26,967 nt of DNA from a virus: IMG/VR virus record IMGVR_UViG_3300044643_000379, positions 1-26,967 of that record. One strand, 5' to 3'. The translations under genes were made by a program, and so were the position numbers. The notes below the pieces were generated by a model. That model was not told the origin of the DNA, ran no database searches, and was given only the letters and a program-made list of their open reading frames with translations. Within the stretch, counting starts at the first letter, position 1. Each line of letters opens with the position of its first letter. This document shows, one piece after another, positions 21,905 through 26,967 of this stretch.

Positions 21905-22307
21905 TACGTTTGTGTTTGGTGATATTGACGATGCTTTGCGTTTAGATGTAGTTTATCCCGCTTGTTTTATGCCTTACCCTAGTGAAACTATTTCAAGCGC
22001 GGATAATATAATGGCGGCTAGTTTATTTTTTATGGATAGAACCGTACAAGGTGGAAGCGAAACCGATAAAACCTATAATGAATTAGAGGTAACAAGCGAC
22101 ATGAGAGAAGTGGCAAAAGATATATTTGCCCAATTGCTTTACCAAAAATACAATCCTATTTGGAATGTATCAAAAGATTGCACAATTACTTTGACCAATG
22201 AAAGCGAATTAGACTATTTAGCAGGGGCGCAATTGTCATTCACCATTAAATTACCGTACATCGCAGACCGTTGCGCAGTACCTACAAATTACAATTATGG
22301 CACTTGA
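21843..22307 (+). CDS. Putative tail completion/terminator protein
   Basis: A 154-residue protein following the connector. It has an N-terminal helix (LNQIVKRIKAIAEAHEQI), then FVFGDIDDAL, YPACFMPYPSE and an alpha/beta pattern with FFMDRTVQGGSETDKTYNEL, TSDMREVAKDIFAQLL and a final beta segment SFTIKLPYIADRCAVP. Size, order and this alpha/beta layout fit gpU-like or gp17-like tail terminator proteins that cap the tail before head joining. I have no diagnostic residues. It overlaps the next gene by 11 bp. Confidence 0.6.
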   Translation: MTLNQIVKRIKAIAEAHEQINTFVFGDIDDALRLDVVYPACFMPYPSETISSADNIMAASLFFMDRTVQGGSETDKTYNELEVTSDMREVAKDIFAQLLYQKYNPIWNVSKDCTITLTNESELDYLAGAQLSFTIKLPYIADRCAVPTNYNYGT

Positions 22308-22662
22308 TAAAAGGATTGACCAATTAGCAGCAACAATACCAGTATTATCGGACTTGTTGGCTATTTACGATGTAAGTAATATTGGCACTAAAAAGATTAC
22401 CATTGCTCAATTAGTTGCTTTAATTAATTCAAGTAGCATTACTACTATTTGGGTAACCGCTACGGATAGCAATGTTATAAGTGATGCAAGATTAGTTGGT
22501 AGGATAGTTTCTTTGGTTTTAGTAGGTGGCATAGGTTCGGGACAAATTATAACAAGCGGAACGCCAACGGGCGAACAATTAAAATTTGATACCGCAGCAG
22601 GAACTTTACAAAGACAATATAGCTTTTCGGCGGGTGAAACAATAACAATTCAATACATATAA
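22297..22662 (+). CDS. Putative tail-fibre adaptor protein
   Basis: A 121-residue protein beginning KRIDQLAATIPVLSDLLAIYD, followed by NIGTKKITIAQLVALI; this start is like the N-terminal anchoring domain of many Bacteroidota phage fibres. The rest is beta-rich and Gly-rich (SLVLVGGIGSGQIITSG) and ends in a short strand. It stops exactly at the start of the large fibre gene (TAATG sharing a base), so it may attach the fibre to the virion, or be the remnant N-terminal anchor of a once longer fibre gene. Confidence 0.6.
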   Translation: MALDKRIDQLAATIPVLSDLLAIYDVSNIGTKKITIAQLVALINSSSITTIWVTATDSNVISDARLVGRIVSLVLVGGIGSGQIITSGTPTGEQLKFDTAAGTLQRQYSFSAGETITIQYI

Positions 22663-25600
22663 TGAAACAACTATTAACATTTTTATTCCTTATTTCAAGT
22701 TTTGTTTCTTTTGGGCAATTTGCACCAACATCAGCCAAGACTAAGTTTGTAAACGGCATTGGCATTGGTAGCAAAGATACAAGCCAATTTACGGCGGCGG
22801 ATACTATTGCCTTAACCATTGCAAGGGATAGCGTAATGTATTATAGATATAGAGGCTTTTGGCGACCTATTGCAACGGGCGGTAATTTAAGCGCATATAA
22901 GCTCATTAGCGACACTTTGTTCAATAATGGATATACTACAAGGGCAAGACTAAAACAAGGCTTAGATAGCCTTGCAGCCACCAAAGGAACGGTTAATAGC
23001 GTTGGGCTTACTATGCCATCGGCTTTTAACGTAGCAAATAGCCCAATTACTACAAGCGGAACTTTAGCGGTTACGGCAGCGGGTAATGCTACTCAATACA
23101 TTCGTGGTGATGGCGTTTTAGCTAACTTACCTACAAGCGGAGATGGTGGCGGTGCATCGGTATCTTACTACTTAAACGGTTCGGTTAATCAAGGTACTAT
23201 TGGCGGTGTTACTTATTACGAAATGAATAAAACCCCTATAATTGGGGCGGGTACGGATTTTACAACAAGTTCTAACGGATATATTGCATCTTTTTTAACC
23301 GATGCTAACGATCCAGCTTTACTTGTAATACCTGCTGGTAATTGGAATTTTGAAACATACTTTCAGGTTTCAAGCGGTGGCGGTAGCCCTACATTTTACA
23401 TTGAGTTGTATAAATACGACGGTACTACTTTTACGCTTATTGCTTCTAATAGCACAAGCCCTAAATTGATTAATGATGGTACAAGTATTGAGGCTTATTT
23501 TAGTGCATTAGCCGTTCCGCAAACAACATTAACATTGACCGATAGATTGGCGGTTCGTATTTATGTAACAACGGCGGGGCGTACAATTACCTTACATACC
23601 GAAAATGGACACCTTTGCCAAGTTATTACAACATTTACAACAGGCTTAACCGCTTTAAATGGTTTAACCGCACAAGTACAATACTTAGCGACAGGAACAA
23701 GTGGAACGGATTTTAACATAGCAAGTGCAACGGCTACACATACTTTTAACTTACCTACTGCATCGGCTACCAATAGAGGTGCTTTAAGTAGTGCCAATTG
23801 GACTACATTCAATAATAAGATTGGGGCGGGTGATACGGCTTCGATGTTATTGCCTTATACAAGGGTGCAAAGGTTTACGGATTCACTTACTAACGTACAA
23901 AGTAGGATTCAAACGAAGTTGAACATATCCGATACAAGTGCTATGCTTTCACCTTATGCAAGGACATCAAACTTACCATCGTTAGCACCTTACAAACTTA
24001 TTAGTGATACATTGTTTGTAAATGGTTACACTACAAGGGGAACTACAAAGAAGGTTATTGATTCTTTGGCGGCTATTGAATTAAATATTAGCGATACAAG
24101 TGCAATGCTTAGTAACTACCGTAGGACTTCAACAAAGATTACCAATAGCGATTTAGTAAATAGCACTATTTCGGGTGTAAGTTTAGGCGGTAATTTATTT
24201 AGCCATTCTAACGGTTATGGAATAAGCGGTTCGGCTTACAATGGTTCGGCTGCTCAAACATGGCTTGTAGATACCGCAAACATAAGCACTAAGGCAAACG
24301 TAACCGCTTTATTGTTAGGTAAGCAAAACAATATTACTCTAACAACAACAGGCACTTCGGGTGCAGCTACATTGGTAGGGGCTACGTTGAATATTCCGCA
24401 ATATCAAGCTGCAGGTACTTATGTTACAAGCGTAACCGCATCAAGTCCTTTGGCTTCAAGCGGTGGCACTACTCCTAACATTACTATCCAACAAGCAAGT
24501 GGTTCGCAGAATGGGTTTCTAAGTTCTACCGATTGGACTACATTTAACAACAAACAAAACGCTCTCACCAACCCCGTAACAGGAACAGGTACTACTAACT
24601 ACCTACCTAAGTTTACAGGTGCAAGTACAATAGGGAATAGTCAGTTGTTTGATAATGGTACTAATGTTGGTATCGGTACTGCATCTCCTTCAATAAAATT
24701 AAGTGTAAATACAAACGCAGCAGGGGCAATAGCAAACTTTACTGATGGAGTAGCACAAACTTTAAGAATTACAACAGGTACAGGATTTGCAGCTATTGAT
24801 AATCCAAGTGCAGGTGCATTAGCGTTTCAAATTGCAAGTTCAGAACGTATGCGTCTTGACGCTTCAGGCAATTTAGGCTTAGGAGTTACACCGAGTGCGT
24901 GGGCGAGTGATTGGACTGTTTTACAAATAGGAAGTATTTCATCTTTAAGTCAATACAATTCTAATAATTCAGTTTTACTTACAAATAATTATTACAATGC
25001 TACAACATCAGGAGCAGCACCAAGATATATTGCTAATGGAGCAGCAGGTGCTTATCAAATAGCTTCAAATATTCATTATTGGTATAACGCCCCAACAGGA
25101 ACGGCAAATTCAGCAATGACTTTAACTGCTGCAATGACGTTAGGGGCTAATGGCAACCTACTCGTAGGCACAACCACAGACAATGGTGCGAGGCTGCAAG
25201 TGGCGGGGAGTGGTACGTTTAGTGGTGATTTACGAGTAAACTCTGGTAATGTAATTATACAAAGTGTAGCAACTAATAATAGTTGGGTTGGCGATAATTT
25301 TTATTATGATGGTGCTTTTAAATATAAAGCCAATGGCTTTGCAACTGCTTTATATTTTGACGGTTCTGAATTTCAAATAAGAACAGTTGGTTCTGGAAGC
25401 ACAAATGCAGCATTTTCTTGGACAACTCCATTTAAAATAAGCAACACCACAGGCGCAGCTACGTTTAGTAGTACATTAGGAATCAACGGAGTTGCAGATA
25501 ATGTAAAGGGTGGTACTTATACGCCTACTTTGAGTAATACATTTAATATAACATCATCTGCTTTAGTAACAGGTTCAGCGATTAAATATATAAGGGTTGG

Positions 25601-25853
25601 AAATATAGTAACTGTAACAGGAAGGGCAACAGTTACGCCAACAACAGCAAACTTTGTTACCTTAACGCTTTCATTGCCTATTTCTTCAACATCATCTGAT
25701 GTAGGTATGGTTATAGGAACAGCATCAAACACGATTGAAGGTGGTATATGGGGTACAGTTTCTCCATCAACTAATTCAGCTTTTATTAATTTTTATAATA
25801 GCCTTGTTACTGCTTACGACATTTATTTTTCTTTTACATATCAAGTACAATAA
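22662..25853 (+). CDS. Large tail-fibre/adhesin-like protein with a predicted signal peptide
   Basis: A 1063-residue protein. Residues 1-18 look like a Sec signal peptide (KQLLTFLFLISSFVSFG, with Gln19 next). Two modules repeat: YKLISDTLFNNGYTTR at 79-94 returns at 444-459, and NISDTSAML at 421 returns at 475. WTTFNNK occurs at 380 and 625. The C-terminal half has fibre-like repeats such as NVGIGTASP, MRLDASGNLGLG and LLVGTTTDNGARLQVAG, found in many Bacteroidota phage fibres and host surface proteins. No S74 autochaperone is visible at the end; a beta-rich tail (last about 110 residues) closes it. It probably binds host surface glycan, but the signal peptide is unexpected for a virion protein. 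Confidence 0.75.
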   Translation: MKQLLTFLFLISSFVSFGQFAPTSAKTKFVNGIGIGSKDTSQFTAADTIALTIARDSVMYYRYRGFWRPIATGGNLSAYKLISDTLFNNGYTTRARLKQGLDSLAATKGTVNSVGLTMPSAFNVANSPITTSGTLAVTAAGNATQYIRGDGVLANLPTSGDGGGASVSYYLNGSVNQGTIGGVTYYEMNKTPIIGAGTDFTTSSNGYIASFLTDANDPALLVIPAGNWNFETYFQVSSGGGSPTFYIELYKYDGTTFTLIASNSTSPKLINDGTSIEAYFSALAVPQTTLTLTDRLAVRIYVTTAGRTITLHTENGHLCQVITTFTTGLTALNGLTAQVQYLATGTSGTDFNIASATATHTFNLPTASATNRGALSSANWTTFNNKIGAGDTASMLLPYTRVQRFTDSLTNVQSRIQTKLNISDTSAMLSPYARTSNLPSLAPYKLISDTLFVNGYTTRGTTKKVIDSLAAIELNISDTSAMLSNYRRTSTKITNSDLVNSTISGVSLGGNLFSHSNGYGISGSAYNGSAAQTWLVDTANISTKANVTALLLGKQNNITLTTTGTSGAATLVGATLNIPQYQAAGTYVTSVTASSPLASSGGTTPNITIQQASGSQNGFLSSTDWTTFNNKQNALTNPVTGTGTTNYLPKFTGASTIGNSQLFDNGTNVGIGTASPSIKLSVNTNAAGAIANFTDGVAQTLRITTGTGFAAIDNPSAGALAFQIASSERMRLDASGNLGLGVTPSAWASDWTVLQIGSISSLSQYNSNNSVLLTNNYYNATTSGAAPRYIANGAAGAYQIASNIHYWYNAPTGTANSAMTLTAAMTLGANGNLLVGTTTDNGARLQVAGSGTFSGDLRVNSGNVIIQSVATNNSWVGDNFYYDGAFKYKANGFATALYFDGSEFQIRTVGSGSTNAAFSWTTPFKISNTTGAATFSSTLGINGVADNVKGGTYTPTLSNTFNITSSALVTGSAIKYIRVGNIVTVTGRATVTPTTANFVTLTLSLPISSTSSDVGMVIGTASNTIEGGIWGTVSPSTNSAFINFYNSLVTAYDIYFSFTYQVQ

Positions 25854-25873
25854 ATTAAACCCCAAACACAAAT

Positions 25874-26203
25874 ATGAAACAAGTACTATTTATTCTCGGT
25901 TTAGCGTTTACCTTAAACGCATCAGCACAACAAGTCGATACCGTTGCAAATGCAATACAAGTAAAGCCAGTGCTTTACAATGCTTTGGTAAAAGATACGG
26001 TATACCAAGTTAGTTGGACTGTATTAGGAATCCCAAGACACGACACAAGCGGTGCAAATTCTTACGTTCAATTGTTTGACCGTAAAGCCAAAAGCATAGG
26101 GCAAATGAACATCCAAATCCCTAACGCCGTAATAGTTGCGTGGTTAAATGATACAATTATTGACGATTACATCTTAAAATACTTAGGTTTGCAAAAAAAA
26201 TAA
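25874..26203 (+). CDS. Small predicted exported protein
   Basis: A 109-residue protein with a clear signal peptide (KQVLFILGLAFTLNASA, cleavage before Gln19, a frequent Bacteroidota pattern). The mature part (about 90 residues) is mixed: it contains VSWTVLGIPRHDTSG and QMNIQIPNAVIVAWLND. I recognise no enzyme motif. It comes right after the fibre gene, with a 20-bp gap, and just before a second exported protein. Possible roles are fibre assembly, superinfection exclusion or lysis (spanin-like); none is proven. Confidence 0.65.
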   Translation: MKQVLFILGLAFTLNASAQQVDTVANAIQVKPVLYNALVKDTVYQVSWTVLGIPRHDTSGANSYVQLFDRKAKSIGQMNIQIPNAVIVAWLNDTIIDDYILKYLGLQKK

Positions 26204-26204
26204 C

Positions 26205-26450
26205 ATGAAAAAACTATTATTCATTGCTGCATTATTTGCCGCCACAACAACCAAAGCACAAAAGCAAGATTCTTTGGTGCTTCAAATTACTATTGATACT
26301 ACTACTTTTAAAAATGTAGTGGCATTAATTCAAGAAAACATCAACGGTAATACAACAACGGGTAAGCTATTGTTGCAAAGCATTTTAGCACCGTTGTACA
26401 ACAATGCAAAACTAGTGGCTGATAAACCAAAGGAAACTATTAAAAAGTAA
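26205..26450 (+). CDS. Second small predicted exported protein
   Basis: An 81-residue protein with a signal peptide (KKLLFIAALFAATTTKA, cleavage before Gln19). The mature part is about 63 residues, acidic-neutral and helical (TTFKNVVALIQENINGN, LLLQSILAPLY), with a Lys-rich end. It begins 1 bp after the stop of the previous exported protein and 4 bp before a holin-like gene. A periplasmic partner in lysis is plausible from context; the absence of a lipobox argues against a classical outer spanin. Confidence 0.6.
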   Translation: MKKLLFIAALFAATTTKAQKQDSLVLQITIDTTTFKNVVALIQENINGNTTTGKLLLQSILAPLYNNAKLVADKPKETIKK

Positions 26451-26454
26451 CACA

Positions 26455-26688
26455 ATGCAACAAAGTGAAAGCCTGGAACAAAAGATTGATAAAATTTACG
26501 TTGCTTTATTAGGCGATGAATTTGGCAGCAAAGGCATAGTTGATAGGCTTTTGGATGTAGAAAAAGAAGCCAAATTAAGCAAAAGTTTTAGGCAAAAAAC
26601 AATGGCTGGGCTTTCATTTCTTGTTGCTTGTGGTGCAATCCTTGCATGGATAGGAGATAAAATTTTTGAACTATTAAAACATAAATAA
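26455..26688 (+). CDS. Holin-like / XhlA-like membrane protein
   Basis: A 77-residue protein with a charged helical N-terminal half (ESLEQKIDKIYVALL, then VDRLLDVEKEAK) and one transmembrane segment at about 49-70 (MAGLSFLVACGAILAWIG), ending with a basic LLKHK tail. This arrangement resembles XhlA-type proteins of phage lysis blocks. It is 1 bp before the second holin-like gene. The pair may form the host membrane lesion; an endolysin should lie beyond the window. Confidence 0.62.
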   Translation: MQQSESLEQKIDKIYVALLGDEFGSKGIVDRLLDVEKEAKLSKSFRQKTMAGLSFLVACGAILAWIGDKIFELLKHK

Positions 26689-26689
26689 A

Positions 26690-26905
26690 ATGAATGAATC
26701 AAAATTATTTAGCGTAAACACGAAAGACATTTTAAAAGGTTTATTGATGGCAATATTAACCCCAGCGGTTTTTATCCTTCAACAATCATTAGAAGCGGGT
26801 AGTTTAAAAATTGAATGGCATACCGTACTACTTGCATCCATTGCGGGTGGGGTAAGTTATTTAGTTAAAAACTTCTTTACACCGCCTACAAAGGAAGTAA
26901 AATGA
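26690..26905 (+). CDS. Holin-like two-helix membrane protein
   Basis: A 71-residue protein with two transmembrane helices, about 14-31 (ILKGLLMAILTPAVFILQ) and 45-62 (TVLLASIAGGVSYLVKN), joined by a short polar stretch and ending in a basic tail (PPTKEVK). It fits small class II-type holins. It follows the XhlA-like gene by 1 bp and its stop overlaps the next start (ATGA). Confidence 0.62.
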   Translation: MNESKLFSVNTKDILKGLLMAILTPAVFILQQSLEAGSLKIEWHTVLLASIAGGVSYLVKNFFTPPTKEVK

Positions 26906-26967
26906 GAATCAATATAAGTGAAATAGCAAAGCTATTGCTAATATACCTTATTGGGATAGTATTACTC
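26902..26967 (+). CDS. Partial membrane-anchored ORF, cut by the window end
   Basis: The ATG at 26902 overlaps the preceding stop as ATGA. The frame stays open for 22 codons to the window end. The visible part (ISEIAKLLLIYLIGIVLL) is a hydrophobic N-terminal anchor. In this location it could be a lysis accessory such as an inner spanin or an anchored endolysin, but too little is visible to decide. Confidence 0.5.
   Translation, partial: MRINISEIAKLLLIYLIGIVLL

Noticed and set aside
25735-26013. 92-codon plus-strand ORF across the fibre end and the first exported protein
   Set aside because: It lies out of frame over two better-supported genes and its peptide has no protein-like pattern.
1-26967. 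tRNA genes, CRISPR arrays, insertion sequences, integrase or att sites, reverse transcriptase/DGR
   Set aside because: No T-loop GTTCGAATC-type match, no regular spacer repeats, no transposase, integrase or RT motifs were seen in any reading frame examined.

Overview
The window looks like a large part of the genome of a tailed phage (siphovirus-type) infecting a Bacteroidota host. It could also be a prophage segment. Supporting this are a VirE-N/BT4734-like primase, structural proteins of types common in Bacteroidota phages, Bacteroidota-style signal peptides ending before Gln, low GC content, AT-rich leaders without Shine-Dalgarno sequences, and promoter-like elements close to the Bacteroidota -33/-7 consensus. 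All convincing genes are on the + strand and are tightly packed, often with ATGA or longer overlaps. I see no integrase, repressor, tRNA or CRISPR array. The window is cut at both ends.

Layout. (1) 1-4124, replication: a large structured RNA/terminator sits directly against the ATG of an SF1B Dda-like helicase fused to a C-terminal HNH nuclease. A primase-helicase (VirE-N/AEP-like plus D5-like SF3) follows, then a strong terminator. (2) 4125-4466, a non-coding stretch with eight copies of ATGACG in both orientations around an AT-rich core; this is a candidate replication origin or operator, with a promoter-like element at its end. (3) 4467-5436, a sigma-like regulator and two small unknown genes. 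(4) 5396-7477, a three-gene glycan cassette: a GT-B glycosyltransferase, an LpxA-like acyltransferase and a GT2-like glycosyltransferase. (5) 7464-9793, terminase small and large subunits, then a gene with a T9 slippery tract that probably makes a -1 frameshift product; a terminator follows. (6) 9902-15573, a tail module ending with the tape measure protein. (7) 15612-22307, XkdF-like protease, scaffold-like protein, major capsid protein, tail-tube-like protein, a small structural protein, portal, connector and tail-completion-like proteins. (8) 22297-25853, a fibre adaptor and a 1063-residue fibre with a predicted signal peptide. (9) 25874-26967, two small predicted exported proteins, two holin-like membrane proteins and a truncated membrane ORF. 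An endolysin would be expected just beyond the end.

How it works together. The first block copies DNA, probably from the repeat region. The sigma-like protein may switch transcription to late genes. Five late starts share TATTTARRTT (or TATATATATT) exactly 10 nt before the ATG, and three of them also carry TTTGACC about 17-18 bp further upstream. This suggests a phage late promoter giving leaderless or near-leaderless mRNAs. The glycan genes may alter host surface glycans or the virion.

The strongest unusual signals are the pseudoknot-capable RNA in front of the helicase-HNH fusion, the late-promoter motif locked to the start codon, the ATGACG repeat cluster, the T9 frameshift site, the glycan cassette inside the packaging operon, and three consecutive predicted exported proteins starting with the fibre. 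All functional claims come from reading motifs; no database search was run.
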